From JACRDG01 sp963760985 (GTDB taxonomy: Bacteria; Desulfobacterota; Desulfomonilia; Desulfomonilales; Desulfomonilaceae): DNA of 64,000 bases. Where the stretch lies: the NCBI GenBank assembly GCA_963760985.1, contig CAVXFM010000008.1, forward strand, positions 1 through 64,000, in the 5' to 3' direction. Positions 36,450 to 49,138 of this stretch are shown in pieces (the stretch's first letter is position 1; every line of letters begins with the position of its first letter). Made by a program: the position numbers and the translations under genes. The notes under the pieces are model-generated. The model made no database searches. It worked only from the letters and a program-made list of their open reading frames with translations, and was not told the DNA's origin.

Positions 36450-39400
36450 TTAAGCGTCCAAGACTTCTCTGACTTTCAGCGCAAGAGCGTCCATGCTGAA
36501 CGGTTTCTGCAGAAAATGGATACCGTGATCCAAAACGCCATGGTGTACGATGGCATTCTCGGTGTAACCTGAGACGTAAAGCACCCTCACGTCGGGCCTG
36601 ATGCGGGAAAGGCGGCGGGAAAGGGTTCGGCCATCCATTTTGGGCAAGATCACGTCGGTGAGCAGCAGATTGATGTTACCCGGATGGTCTGCGCAGAGCG
36701 CCAATGCCTCTTCCGGGTCGCCGACGCTCAGAAGCGTATACCCCAGCATCTGAAGGAATTCAGTAGCGATATTTCTCACGATCTCTTCGTCTTCCACAAG
36801 CAGTATCGTCTCATCTCCCCGAGGTTGCTGCGGTGTCAACACGGAAACCGGCATTTCCTCAGGAAATTCTTCGACACGAGGAAGGTAGATCTTGAAAGTC
36901 GTGCCGACATTCTGTTCGCTGTACACGGTAATGTGGCCTCCATGCTGTTTCACGATGCCGTATACCGTGGACAACCCTAATCCCGTTCCGAGTTCTTTTC
37001 CCTTGGTGGTGAAAAACGGTTCAAAGATACGGGACCTCGTGTCAGCCTCCATTCCCAGACCATTGTCGCTCATGGAAATCATCACGTAAGAACCTGCCTT
37101 CACCTCCAAGTGGAACTTGGCATACTCCTCGTCCAACGTGACATAGGCTGTCTCAAGGGTCAATCTGCCCCCATGAGGCATCGCATCCCGTGCGTTGACT
37201 GCCAGGTTCATAATGATCTGCTCGATCTGCCCATGGTCCGCTCGTACCCGGGGGAGCTCCGGATCCAGGAACGTCACCAGGTCAATGTGCTCTCCTATGA
37301 GTCTCCGCAGCATTTCCCCTATGTCAGAGATTACCCCGTTGAGGTCCACCACTCGCATGCGCAGCACTTGCTTGCGACTGAACGCGAGGAGTTGCTGGGT
37401 GAGGGCTGCGGCACGTTCTGAGGCAAGGTTAATCTGAGCCAGCTTTTGCACGTGAGCTCCCTCCTCAGGCAGTTGCTGCATGAGCATCGCGCAGTACCCC
37501 ATGATGGCAGTGAGCAGATTGTTGAAATCGTGAGCCACGCCACCGGCCAGCCTACCGACAGCCTCCATCTTCACGGCTTGGCGAAGCTGCTCTTCCAGAC
37601 GCTTATGCTCGGTAATGTCACGCTGTGCAACCACGATGTATTTCGTATTTCCGTTTGCTCCTCGCACTGCCGATGCCGCGCAATCGACGGTAACCACTTT
37701 CTTGTCCGCTGCAACCAGTTCGACCTCCGCGTTGAAAACTTCCTCGGCCCAGAAGTTCGGGGAAGCATTCTGCGAAGGTCTTCCTCGACGCGGGGGTAAA
37801 GAAGTCGTCTATGCGTTTGCCCATTACTTCGTCGTGCTTCCATCCGATACTGTTCAGAAAAGCGGGATTTGCCTCGAGGATTCTGCCCGTGTCGTCAAGG
37901 ATCTGAATGAACTCCGTGGCAGCTTCAAAGAGGGATCGAAATCTGGACTCGCTTTCCCGCAATGCCTTTACCGCTTGTTGCCTGTTGGTCAGATCCCTCG
38001 TTGCGGCTGCTCTCACCTTCCCTCCCCCGAACGGGATTGCTCTTGCATGAATTTCAGTGGGAAAGACCGTGCCATTCTTTTTCAGGCCCATTGCTTCGTA
38101 GGCTTCCTCGTAACCGTCGTTGATATTACGAGATACGAGCTCCCGTGATTCAGGCGCTATGGTTTCCAGTGCATGCATTCCGATGAGCTCTGCCGGGTCG
38201 TAACCGTACATGCGTGCAAAAACCGGATTCACGTACAAGATTCTTCCCTGATTATGTATGATAATGCCTTCGAACGAGACCTCGTCTGCAAATTTCCTGA
38301 ACCTCTCCTCGCTCTCCAGATACCTTTTCTCGGCCTCTTTTCGCGCGGTGATGTCCAGGGAATATTCAATGACCTTGCTCACTTCTCCGGATGCATCGAG
38401 AATAGGGTAAGCCTGAACTTGCACCATACGAGGAATACCTTTCAGGTCGTAGTGCACGTGCTCCACGGTAACGGGCTTCTTGGTTCTCTTGACGTCTTCG
38501 ATGGGACATGGGCACTCTGAGCCGCCGCACGGCTCAGTCCTCCCGTGGGCAACCGAGTGGCACGCGGAACCATGTGCCAATCCCGCGGCCTCAGCAGCAG
38601 AATTGGCCATGATTATCGTATAGTGAGCTGCGTCGACGACGTAAAACGGGTGGGGGAGAGACTCAATGACACTGGTAAGAAACTCGTTTTGTTGTTGAAT
38701 CTTATCCTGTGCTGCCTTTCGCTCCTCCTCGCCCCGCTTCCGCTCGGAGACGTCTCGGCAAAGGGTAGTGATGTACCCTGCCACCCTGCCCGTCTTCGGT
38801 GGTGGCGTTGATCAAAATGTGTGCGCGCGCGAACCATCCGCGCGAAGATAGACGGTTTCGAAGTCAACCACAGACCCTTTTGCGATGCACCGTGCAATAG
38901 CGGCTGTGCTCTCTGTGAGGAACTCAGGCGCTGTCCACTCGAGAACCGAGCGACCGACCACTTGTTCCACGCTTTGCGCTCCTGCCATGCGCGCATAAGG
39001 CTCATTGGCATCAATGACGCAACCGGAAGCGTCCAGACGCACGAATCCCGTGTCCGTATTCTTCACAAGCCTTACGTACCGCTTCTCTGTTTGTTGCAGC
39101 ATCTCCTTGGTTCGTTTCCATTCCTCGATATCTCGGGTAATGGAAAGTACATGAGGTTCCCCTTGTAAGGTGATGACTCGTGCAGAAAGGAGTCCCGTGC
39201 GTATCGAGCCGTCTTTGAGGCGAAACTGCACTTCAAGATTCTTGACATACCCATCTCTTTCGAGTCCCCGAACCAATTTCTTGCGGTCTTCCGAATCATT
39301 CCAGATATTAAGCTCATCCGACGATTTTCCCCGAACCTCGGTGTCCGAATAGCCGCTGACCGAGGTAAATCCCTCATTCACCGCAATGTACACACCGTCC

Positions 39401-39963
39401 TTGGCTCGACTGATAGTGATAGCGTCAGGGCTGGTGTCAAAGGCGACCCGCGCGCGTTCTTCACTCTCTCGAAGGAGCTCTTCTGCTGCTTTGCGGTCGG
39501 AGATGTCCTGAACAATTCCCACTATCCAAGCAGAGTTCTCGTCCTGATTTCCTTTCAAAACCGCGCTCAGAGAGACCCAGATAAATGTGCCGTCTTTTTT
39601 GCGCATTTGCGTTTCAGCATTACTCACCGAGCCTTCCCGGTGTAGCCTGTCCAAAACGCGTCCTCTGTCCGACTTGTTCGCGTATAGCTGTTCCGTGGGT
39701 ACGGTCAGGAATTCTTCCACGTTCTTGTATCCCGCTATTTTCGCTACTGCGGGGTTCGCGTGGAGGAAGGCACCGCCAGGGGTTGAGATAAACACGCCCA
39801 CGGATAGGTTGTCTACAATGGCTCGATATTTCTCTTCGCTTTCACGAAGAGCAAGCTCCGCCTGAACCAGCAGGTTCTGCCGGTCTTCCAGCTCGGCCAC
39901 CTTACGACGAAGAATGGCCAGTTGCCCCAAGAGTTCCGCTCGACTCATGTCTTCATCACTCAT
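36450..39963 (-). CDS. Hybrid sensor histidine kinase with six PAS domains, frameshifted twice
   Basis: Start at the ATG of MSDEDMSRAELLGQLAI (gggggc upstream). Order: coiled coil; PAS1 (YRAIVDNLSVGVFI), PAS2 (FDTSPDAITISR), PAS3 (NTDTGFVRLDASG); frame break near 38800 after DGSRAHTF; PAS4 (IESLPHPFYVVDA) with a Cys-rich insert (CHSVAHGRTEPCGGSECPCP); PAS5 (FEGIIIHNQGRILYVN), PAS6 (TEFIQILDDTGRILEANPAF); break near 37760; H-box LAGGVAHDFNNLL, ATPase N-box IIMNLAVNARDAM, G-boxes DNGLGME and GTGLGLSTVYGI; and a C-terminal receiver with LLTDVILPKMDG. There is no transmembrane segment after the chosen start, so it is cytosolic. It probably senses redox or small ligands and passes phosphate to its own receiver. 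Confidence 0.85.
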
Positions 39964-40448
39964 TAGACAGCCCCCGCTATGCATCAGTAGTGGAAACGAA
40001 ACAAACAAGAGAGACAGTCTCGATACTGTCCGTGGGGATTGCGCATTGAACATGAGGGTCATTCTCAATGTACGTGGTTTTATACTATCTCCGGCGCAGG
40101 GTTAAGTCAAGAAACGAGAGACGGGCACATCAATGGTGGTAACTTCGGGCCTGATTTCCTGTTGAGTCTGAGGAGCTTCCCGACCAATTCCGCGCGATGG
40201 CGGGCATCGGCCATTTGATGATCCTGTCTGGTGCCAGATAATCTCGGTGGTTCGTGGGAGGGTGGTACTCCCACTGATGAGGCTCCCCCTGCAGACTCTT
40301 GACTGTGGACATGTCACGATGACTCCACGGACTGTCCGCCCAGTGCAGTTCATGGTGACAGACGCCGCGGATCGGCACTTATGTGCACTGCGAGAGATCG
40401 AGGTCTATCAACCCTCGTCCAGGACCGATCTCACCTTCATCAAGAGGT
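39964..40448. other. Intergenic region between kinases 1 and 2
   Basis: About 485 bp with no convincing gene. It should contain the kinase 1 promoter; no strong hexamers or repeats were found. Confidence 0.35.
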
Positions 40449-43400
40449 CTATCTGAACCTGAACGGCTTTGGGACAAATCCTTTTGCGCCAAGCTCTACA
40501 CAGGCTCTTGTAACGGCATCTGCTGCATAACCAGTGGCAACAAGAACCTTGACGCGCGGATCGATCTTGAGGAGCCTCTCGAGGCAATCTTTGCCTCCTA
40601 TCTTGGGCATCATAAGGTCAAGGATCACCAGAGCAATGCGGTCCTTCTCCCTTGTGTATATTTCCAGGGCTTCCGTTCCGTTGGCGGCAGCGAGCACCGA
40701 GTATCCGCTCTTCACCAATATGCGCTCTCCGAGCTGACGGACCAAGTCCTCGTCGTCTACCAACAGGATGGTCTCTGTGCCGCCTGCGGGCATTTGTCCC
40801 CAAGACTCGGGGACCACCTCTTCCTCCGCGGAATAAACCGGCAGGTAGACCCTGAAGGTGGTGCCCAGTCCTACTTCACTGTAACAGGCGACGTGTCCCC
40901 CATGTTGTTTGACGATGCCATACACCATCGCGAGCCCGAGGCCTGTTCCTCTGCCGACTTCCTTGGTGGTGAAGAAAGGTTCGAAGATGTGTGCCTGCGT
41001 CTCCCGATCGATCCCCTGGCCGGTATCCGAGACTGACAACAGGACATAGTTCCCTGGTGTGGCTCCTGCGTGAAGTCTGCAATATTCCTCATCAAGCGTG
41101 ACGTTTTCCGTGCGGATGGTGAGTGAGCCTTCCTCACCCATCGCGTCGCGCGCATTGACCGCCAGGTTCATGAGGATCTGATCCATCTGACCAGGGTCAA
41201 CATGTATTCTTTTGAGGTCTGGCGCCAACTCTAACCGAATGTCGATCATTTTCGGAAGGGTACGTTCCAAGAGTTTCTGCACGTGCTTGAGCTGCCTGTT
41301 GAGGTTCACCGCAATCGGATTCGGTTCGATTTTTCTGCTAAACGTCAAGAGGTTCCGAACCAGATCCGCGCCACTGCCAGCCGCGTGACGAACCTTCTGA
41401 AGGTCTTCATAATCCCGATCGCCCGCGGTTCTGTCGCCGAGAAGCAACTCGGAATAACCAAGGACAACTTGCAGAAGATTGTTGAAATCGTGGGCTATGC
41501 CTCCGGCCAAAGTTCCGATCGCTTCCATCTTCTGAGCCTGGAACAGCTGGTTCGAAAGCTCCAGGTGTTCCGTAATATCCCGTTTGACTGCGACAAAATT
41601 CGTGATCTTTCCCGAGGGGTCTTTTACGGGCGATATGGTCCCCTCCTCGTAATAGACGCTCCCGTCCTTCTTCTTATTGATCAGGCGTCCTGACCACGTG
41701 TTGCCTTTCTTTACGGTATCCCACAAGAGCCGATAAAAGCTCTTATCATGTTGGCCGCTTTTCAGCAGGCGGGGATTCTGGCCGAGCGCCTCGTCGCGAG
41801 TATAGCCCGTGATTCTCTCGAAGGCCGGATTCACGTACTGAATGGCTCCTCCCACGTCAGTGATGACCACTGCCTCCGCGGCCTGCTCGATGGCCGATGC
41901 GAGCCTCCGGCGTTCCGCTTCCGCAAGAATTCGTTCCGTGAGGTCCGATATCACGCCGATAGCCGTCAAGTGGCCACCTTCAGGGTCACGTACCGCAGAC
42001 GCGGATACATCCCCCCACAAAACCCTGCGGTCCTTCGTCAGAAAGCGTCTTTCGAATCGATAGGACCCTATTTTCTCGCTCACGATCTGTCGAAGCTTGT
42101 TGTGAGAGGCCTCGCGGTCCTCAGGATGCGTGATGTCGAAAAGCGTCAAACCCAACAGCTCGCCCTTCGTGTACCCCAGCATTATGGCCAAGGCATCATT
42201 CACCTGAAGAAATCGACCCTCGCGATCCACCACGTCGATCCCGACGGATGCAGTATCGAAGATGGCGCGGTAACGTTCCTCGCTCATCCTCAGGGCTGAC
42301 TCCGCGAGCTTTCGCAGGGTGATGTCGTGCAAGAATTCGACCTTCGAAACAGACCCGTCGTCGTTCTTGACGGGCGTCGCGAAACGTTCATAGGTCTTGC
42401 CGGTCTTTTCGGCATGCCATTCCCAAAGAGTTGCTCTCCCTTCAAGTACTTCGTGCAGCCTACACGACGCACACGGTTTGCTCTCGCCACAAAGGTATTG
42501 GTAGCACCTACGATTCTCGAGAGGGCCGAAAGCAGCCACCAGAGCAGGATTAACATAGGTGATTTCGTAACCGGAATTCACGATGTACACGCCGTCGTTC
42601 ATGTGGTCGAGGATGCTCGTGAGCTTTTCCTTCTCACTCTGGAGCTTTGCTTCGGCCCTCTTGCGCTCACCAATCTCGGAGACGAGTCTTTCGTTGGTCT
42701 TCGTGAGAGCGGCAGTCCGCTCCTCCACTCTACGTTCAAGTTCACTCTTGGCTTCTCGGAGGGCCTCTTCCGATTTCTTGCGCTGGAGCACGATTCCGAT
42801 GCTCGCGCCTATCCCCTCAAAGAATCGGATCATTTCCAAGGTGAAACGATCCTGTACGAAAATCGTTGAGTTGGAGAAGACCGAAGGTTTCGCCCCCCGA
42901 GCGTAAAGGTATAAGCGCAACTGATTCATAGCCCGCAGAATTGCAGTGGTTTCGGGTGCGGGCTCGGCGCTCCGTTTCGGAGGTGGTGGCTAAAAGCTTG
43001 GTAGTGTTGCTGCTCCAGAAACTTCCGTCATGGGTGAAGAAAGAAAACGAAGGGTTGGTTCTCCCGAGCAATATGTTTCCACACATGCATTCCAGGACAG
43101 GGTTTCCCGCGGCATCGCGCTCAATATCACCATCGTTCGTGCGCACACACAGAGAGTTCTCCGCTGCAACGAATTCAGCCGGAAATCCCTTGGTTACGAA
43201 ATAGGGAAAGTCATCTCCGTCGCGTAGACGAATAGCGACCGCATCGAATCCGGTGAATTCCTTTACCATTCCAAGGATTTCACGGATGGCGTCCTCCCCG
43301 CCTATCGGTCGATTGAGAAGAGTCAAGATCCGAACGGCTAATGATTGGCTCTCTTGCGCCCAGCGGAGTTTTCGTTTCAGAGAGTCCGAGTCGCCGTTGG

Positions 43401-43461
43401 CCGCGGTGGGATGATCGAATCCGCCGGTTACCCTCCCTGGGTCCTGGTCATCTTTTTTCAT
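40449..43461 (-). CDS. GAF-PAS hybrid sensor histidine kinase, frameshifted once
   Basis: Starts MKKDDQDPGRVTGGFDH. Residues about 45-205 are a GAF-like domain (ILGMVKEFTGFDAVAIRLRDGDD, LIPLRSGGETFGLLQLND) with several Cys (LCVRTN, LECMCGN). A frame break near 42860 joins it to QDRFTLEMIRFFEGIGASIG. Then a coiled coil, PAS1 (DHMNDGVYIVNSG) with a Cys cluster (CYQYLCGESKPCASC), PAS2 (DTASVGIDVVDREG), PAS3 (AAEAVVITDVGG), H-box LAGGIAHDFNNLLQ, N-box ILMNLAVNARDAM, G-boxes DTGQGIDRE and GTGLGLAMVYGI, and a receiver with VILDLMMPKIGG. The receiver ends abruptly (GFVPKPFRFR), slightly short. Cytosolic by sequence. Confidence 0.85.
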
Positions 43462-43847
43462 GGGGAATTCCCCGTGGGGAGCGCGTGTCCCAAAGCCTCA
43501 TTTCAGTCATGGAACCGTGTCGCCAGCAAAGATGGGTATCAGCACACAATACCGTCTCATCGCCGGCTCCCGAGAATCGTGCGCATGTCACACGATTCTG
43601 CGCAAATTGCAGTAACCGCAGACCCCCTCCATCGCCTCCCGGGACTCGCAGGTAAACGCGTACCTACTCAAAGTCCACTGCCTCATCAGTATCCGCACTT
43701 GATCGTTCGGTAAGGTACAATTCTCCGTGACATTTGTAGTGTACCTTGACGCGAGCCCCTCCGTCAATGGGATTGAAAAAAAAGGGTTCCCACGCACCAC
43801 GGAAGCTGCGATTCACCGGACCCTGCCACGTGTGGAATCAGCACTCT
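43462..43847. other. Intergenic region between kinases 2 and 3
   Basis: About 385 bp with no credible gene, repeat or RNA. Short inverted sequences (ggggaattcccc near 43462-43473) lie just before the kinase 2 start. Confidence 0.35.
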
Positions 43848-46800
43848 TTATTCGCGATCCATGAGCGGAATGGCGAACTTGAATGTACTGCCTTTTCCCG
43901 GCCCCTCACTCTCAACCCAGATCCTGCCGCCATGCATGTGGATCAAGCTGCTGGAAAGGGCCAGCCCAAGACCGGTCCCTTGTTGTCGCCGCGAAAAGGT
44001 GGAATCGACTTGTTCAAAAGCCTTGAAAATCCGGGAAGCATCTGCCGAATCGATTCCCAACCCCGTGTCCGAAACACTTATGATCACATCCTCCCCAACT
44101 CTCTGGGCCTCCACACGGATAGTGCCTTTTTCAGGGGTAAATTTTACCGCATTGGACAGAAGATTGAGCATGACCTGTCTAAGTTTCAGTTCATCTGCCA
44201 GTATCGTGATGCTTTCAGTCTCCGGATCGACTTTCAGTGCAAGCTCGAGATCCTGCCGCAACGCGCGTTGTCTCATGATGCTAATACTATTTTCCAGTAC
44301 GTCACCAATTTTGACACGAGCTGGTTCCAGGCGCATCCTTCCCGACTCTATTTTGGCCAAGTCGAGAATTTCACTCACTAATTGAAGGAGATCATGACCG
44401 CCCTCGACAATGTAACGGACATGCGTGCTCTGAGCCTCGTTGAGTGGACCGAAGAGCTCATCCTCGAGGATCTCTGAAAACCCTATGATTGCATTCAGAG
44501 GAGTACGCAACTCGTGACTCATATTGGCCAGGAATTCGCTCTTGGCTCGATTGGCTGCCTCCGCAGCGTCCTTGGCGTCGATCAGTTCTTCCTGCGCCTG
44601 TTTTCGATCGGTAATATCCAGGATATTGGCAAGAATGGCCGGGGAACCCTTGTGCATGATGGACGTCGCGAGAATCTCCACCCATCTGGTCTCGCCCCTG
44701 GCTGTCAAGGCCCGGCATTCATAGTGCGGAGGAACATCTTCTCCTTGAAGCCTGGCCTTTCCAAAAGCCGCCACCATTTCACGATCGTCCGGCGCAAGGA
44801 AATCCCAAGCGGATTTACCAATTAACTCGTTTGCAGAATACCCGAGAGAGCGTGCGCCCCGTTGGTTCACGTATACCAAAATCCCGTCTTGCTGGACACA
44901 GATACCGGTGAGCGAATTCTCTGCCAGAATTCGGTAACGTTCTTCGCTCTGACGCAGTTCCTCCTCTACGCTTTTGCGTTCCGTGATGTCGCGGCTGATG
45001 CCTCCCACAGCCACTACCTGTCCCAGGTCATCCAGGATTGGGAATTTTCTTGTCTCAAACATGCGTTTGTCGCCTCGGCTGTTGAACCAGGACCTGTTCC
45101 TGCAAGAGACACGCTTTGGCTTTCAAGACCTCTTGGTCGCTCTCACGACTCTGGTCAGCCTTGTCGGCAGGGAATATTGCTTCCACCGTCTTCCCAATCA
45201 CTTCGTGCCGATTCAGCCTGAAAAACTCCTCATAAGCCCTGTTCACGAGCACGTGTCGGCGGTCGGTATCTTTGAAATAAACGATGTCGGGTAAGGCCTC
45301 AATGAGAGAATTCAGGAGCCAGGTCTTATGCCGGAGCGCCTCTTCGGACCGTTTCAGGTCAGTGATGTCTCTGTACGTACACCGCAACGGCAGAAACCTC
45401 TGAACCGTGGCCAAGGAGAGGAGTCACCACATTCTCAAAGCATCGCCCCTCGCGTTCATCTTGAAAGCGCAACGGCTTGCCTGTCCGAAAAACCTCATCA
45501 AGCCGCTTCTCCCGGCTCGTGGCTACTTCGCGGGACTCCACGTCGGACAATTTCTTCCCCACAAGTTCGCCCACTTCCATTTTGGCATGCGAAGCCACCG
45601 TCTGATTGCAGAGAAGAAACTTTCTTTGTCGGTCAAAGAGGAGGAAACCATCAGTGGTGGCGTTCAGCAGTGCTTCGATCGTATGCTGTCTCTCCCGCGC
45701 AAGCTCTTCCGCTTCTATTCGCGAGACAGCGCCCCCAATCTGGGCGGCTATTGCTTCCAACGCAATGCGCATGTCTCCGGGAACCTCTTCCAACTTGAGT
45801 GAAAACAAATGCAAACTACATATCACGCGGTTTTGATGAACGATTGGGATTGCGGCTGAGCTGAGAAACCCCTTATTGCGTAACGATCCGTTCATGAAAG
45901 GAGCTATCTCGGGAAGCGAGCGGGAAGAATAAACCGCTGAGCCTGAGAGAAGCATCTTGGTTTCCGGCACGTCCTTGGCAAGGTGCTTTCCTTGATCAAG
46001 AAATTCTTTACCCAAGCCTTTATGCGCAGCCAGGTCTAAGGCCATGTCTTCACCCACGACGTATACCGCACCTGCTTCCATTCCAGAAATGTGCAAGGCG
46101 GTGTCGAGGCACGTTTCGCACGCTTTGTCGAGGCTGGAAATGGCGCTGAGGGCTACGCTGAGCCCTCGTTGGGCCAGGATGAGATCCTCAGCCCTCTTAC
46201 GTTGCGTAATATCTCGCACGATCGCATAGGCCGCGGGTCGGCCCTTGAAGGTGATAGGATTGACAGAGATTTCTACCGGGAATACTGCACCATCCTTTCT
46301 TTTGTGCCACCGCAAAGGGATTGTGCTTCCAAGAGGGTCCATTCCGACTTGCAAACTTGCCTTGGTCTTTTCTGGTTCTGCGCTCACGATCGTCGCGTTC
46401 GAGCCCAGTATCTCTTCCTGGCGATACCCATAGAGCCGCAAGAACGCTTCGTTCACATCCAGGAACACCTGAGATTCACCGTCGATGAGAGCGATGGCAT
46501 CGGTTTCTTTGGAAAAGAGCAGTCGATACTTCTCCTCACTTTCTCGCAGAGCCTCCAGCGTCTTCTGCACCTCGGTGATGTCGGTCAACATGGCCAAGGA
46601 ACCCGCGAACTTTCCGTCCGAGTCCTTCAGCGCCGTTGCTGAGACAATTGTCCAGAGCGGATCACCATCTTTGCGCCGGAAACGTCTTTCGTAGCGGCCT
46701 CCTTCTCCCTTGCTCAGTCGTTCCATTCTGGTCTGATGGTCTTGCAAGTCCTCCTCGAACGAGAACGAATCCACCCCCTTCCCCCGCATCTCCTGCTCTG

Positions 46801-47476
46801 AGTATCCAAGCATGTCGACCATGCGGCCATTGACACACCTAGTCCGGAATTCGCGGTCCAAGGCCCATATTCCCTCATTGACCGTTTGCAGTATACGGCA
46901 GTAGCTCTCTTCGCTCTCAAGAGCCCGGAGGTCGAGTTCATCATGCGCTCTTTGCATGGGCTCATCTTCTTGCACCTCTGGGGTCACCTCTCGCATAATG
47001 GACAGAACCGCGGTGCGCCCTTTCCACTCGATTCTCGCGGACGAGGAATCAACCCATTTTACCTCTCCGCCCTTCCCTACTATCCGAAAGCGATGACTGG
47101 GAGGAGCGTACTCGCCTTGTATCCGCACGAGGTACATTAGGCGCAAAGCCTCCCTGTCCCCGGGATGGGCCAAGAAGGCAAAAGGCGTGGAAATCAGCTC
47201 TTCCTTTGAATACCCGGTGAGTTGCGTACCGGCCGGATTGACGAATTTGACGAGTTCGTCCTGCGCTATACAGATGGCCTCGCTCGCGGTCTCCATTACT
47301 GAGCGATAATCCTCGTCGCGGTCCTGTGTGTGAAAGGCGGTCGATGACGAAAGTCCGTCAGTTTCTTGTCTTTGCTTCTTCAGAGTGGTGTTTTCAGACT
47401 TCAATTCTTCCACTCTTCCGCGAAGCTCCCGCAATTCGGTGAGCAATTGCTCTCGGTCCATACTTCCATCGTGCAT
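43848..47476 (-). CDS. Sensor histidine kinase with six PAS and one GAF domain, frameshifted twice
   Basis: The ATG at 47476 (MHDGSMDREQLLTEL) has gggag upstream; the frame is open to 47761. Coiled coil, PAS1 (METASEAICIAQDE), PAS2 (QTVNEGIWALDREF), PAS3 (ETDAIALIDGESQ), GAF (ISGMEAGAVYVVGEDMALDLAAHKG), PAS4 (ATTDGFLLFDRQ), frame break near 45378 (VAVYV/RDITDLKRSEEA), PAS5 (ALPDIVYFKDTDRRH), break near 45110, PAS6 (NSLTGICVQQDG), HisKA (ANMSHELRTPLNAIIGFSEIL), N-box LNLLSNAVKFT and G-boxes DTGLGID and GTGLGLALSSSL. Unlike its two neighbours it has the HELRTP type H-box and no receiver, so it needs a separate response regulator; none is adjacent. Confidence 0.85.
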
Positions 47477-47783
47477 AAGGACTCCCGCTCGCGACATGGC
47501 ATCTTGCCAAATTGTCACCACCCCCATAATACTCGAATTACCATATCTACGGAATACCTCCATGTCAAACGAACTCTCAACCCGGTATGAGCCGGAGTCC
47601 CATGCATGTCGCGTGGCCAAGATAAATATAATGAGACAAATTAAGAATAATGATAGTTCGCAATGGCCATTCGGTATGAATGAACCCGGCGGGTACCTGT
47701 CAGAAGGATCTTTCCACGGCGCTTTCGTCTTGGGTCTACGGAGGATTTCCTCGAAAATCATAGGGCCACCGGCTCTGGCGATA

Positions 47784-47906
47784 CCGATGCGTTTTCAGGC
47801 GTGCAACACTGGCGGCAAACCTCTTTCGCTACGAACGGCCCGGCCTGACTGCGCTTCCGAGGCATGCCGCCGGCAGACCAAAGTCACTTACGTGATCGTG
47901 CATCAG
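47784..47906 (+). repeat. Short interspersed element family 2, copy b
   Basis: A 123-bp copy of the element at 31527-31649, including tttcgctacgaacggcc, tgactgcgcttc and gtcacttacgtgatcg. The inverted ends are ccgatgcg/tgcatcag. It lies between kinase 3 and the PadR gene with no coding capacity. Confidence 0.7.
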
Positions 47907-48199
47907 TATGAGACCTCTTTGTGGTCGGGCAGGAGGCTCGGTAAGCAGGAGTTGGATGTCTTCTTCTGCTTATCGGACGGTGAGCGAAGACCGAATGACA
48001 TTATCCGGTATATTCATATTGAAACTATCTTCTTCGAGAACACACGCCTCGATCACCCAGGAGACCAATCCTCCTCTACTGATCACGTAGTGCATGCTTC
48101 CGCCCCGTCGCTTTGCCTTGCCGGCCCGTAGCGCAGGGTCAGACGTCACTCTGCATGAACTCCCCTATTCTGTCAGAACATCGCGAGCGACTTCTTTTC

Positions 48200-48228
48200 T
48201 TGACAAGGAAGAAGAAACCGTGCTAGCG
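48200..48228 (+). promoter_or_regulatory. Possible promoter/operator of the padR-like gene
   Basis: TTGACA at 48200-48205 and a weak GCTAGC at 48223-48228 (17-bp spacer), 13 bp before the putative start. The -35 box sits inside the imperfect palindrome cttctt...aagaag (48191-48214), which could be an autoregulatory site as is common for PadR proteins. Confidence 0.3.
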
Positions 48229-48240
48229 ATTACTCAGACT

Positions 48241-48840
48241 ATGAATACTCGGTGCGGACTCATGAAACAAGAAAAAAACCAGCGAAATCCTGCGGACTTC
48301 CCCATACTGGGAGTCCTTTGGCACGCTCCGTCCCACGGGTACGACCTATGTCGGGAACTTGGGGACCGATTGGGAGAGATCTGGACGCTCCGCAACAGCC
48401 ACATCTATGCGTTGCTTGCCGGCCTGGAAAAGGACGGCCTTGTGCACCACGAACGCGTCGATCAGGACACGCGGCCAGCAAAAAAGGTCTTTAGCATCAC
48501 CGAAGCGGGTCGCCAGACCTTCCTGCTCTGGGTGCGTTCTCCCGTGACCAACATGCGGGACATTCGGCTGGAATTCCTGGCCAAGCTGCATTTCGCACGC
48601 CTGGATTCTTCCTCGGCAGTGGCCGATCTCATCGCGGATCAGCTGGCGGTGTGTCTCGGAAGCGAAAAGCGGATCAGAGACAGGAGACGGCTGTGCAAGA
48701 CCGCGACGGAACGCGCGGCCATGGACTTCCGCTTGGCCATGGTGGAAGCAACCGAAGCCTGGCTGACCAGACTACGATCCTCCGACTTGGCGGCACGAAA
48801 CGAGAACGGAGGGAAGGCCGCACACAGTACGGCCAGATAA
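48241..48840 (+). CDS. PadR-family transcriptional regulator
   Basis: A winged-helix repressor of about 199 aa. The PadR N-terminal domain reads FPILGVLWHAPSHGYDLCRELGD, then NSHIYALLAGLEKDGLVHHERVDQD, PAKKVFSITEAGRQTFLLWV. The C-terminal half is a helical dimerisation region (ADLIADQLAVCLGSEKRIRDRRRL). Start uncertain: ATG 48241 or 48262 (MKQEKNQRNPADF); the open frame extends to 48094. It is an orphan with no efflux or phenolic-acid genes beside it, so its target is unknown. Confidence 0.82.
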   Translation: MNTRCGLMKQEKNQRNPADFPILGVLWHAPSHGYDLCRELGDRLGEIWTLRNSHIYALLAGLEKDGLVHHERVDQDTRPAKKVFSITEAGRQTFLLWVRSPVTNMRDIRLEFLAKLHFARLDSSSAVADLIADQLAVCLGSEKRIRDRRRLCKTATERAAMDFRLAMVEATEAWLTRLRSSDLAARNENGGKAAHSTAR

Positions 48841-49138
48841 GAAGAATCAAACTCGCCCAGCGGGGTGTGTGCGCGGCTGTCACGGCCCAGGGAGCGGGCA
48901 CTTCGGATTCGTCGGAACCCTCACGCAGCCGTCGTCCGGTCTCGATGCCACGTATTCTGAAGCCCATTGCATGTGCTCTTGCGCTCAATGGGCCTCAGAA
49001 TCAATCTATCAAGAAGTTTCACCTTGGCGATAAGTTGCCCAAGGAACCGGACTTTGCGTGGAGAACCGCGATCGCGTTCTGTTATGGCGTCGGTATGAAA
49101 GCGACCGAATACGCGGGCAACTCAATTCTCAATCATGA
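48841..49138. other. Convergent intergenic region
   Basis: About 300 bp between the PadR and TonB-like genes. No gene or clear terminator hairpin was recognised. Confidence 0.35.
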
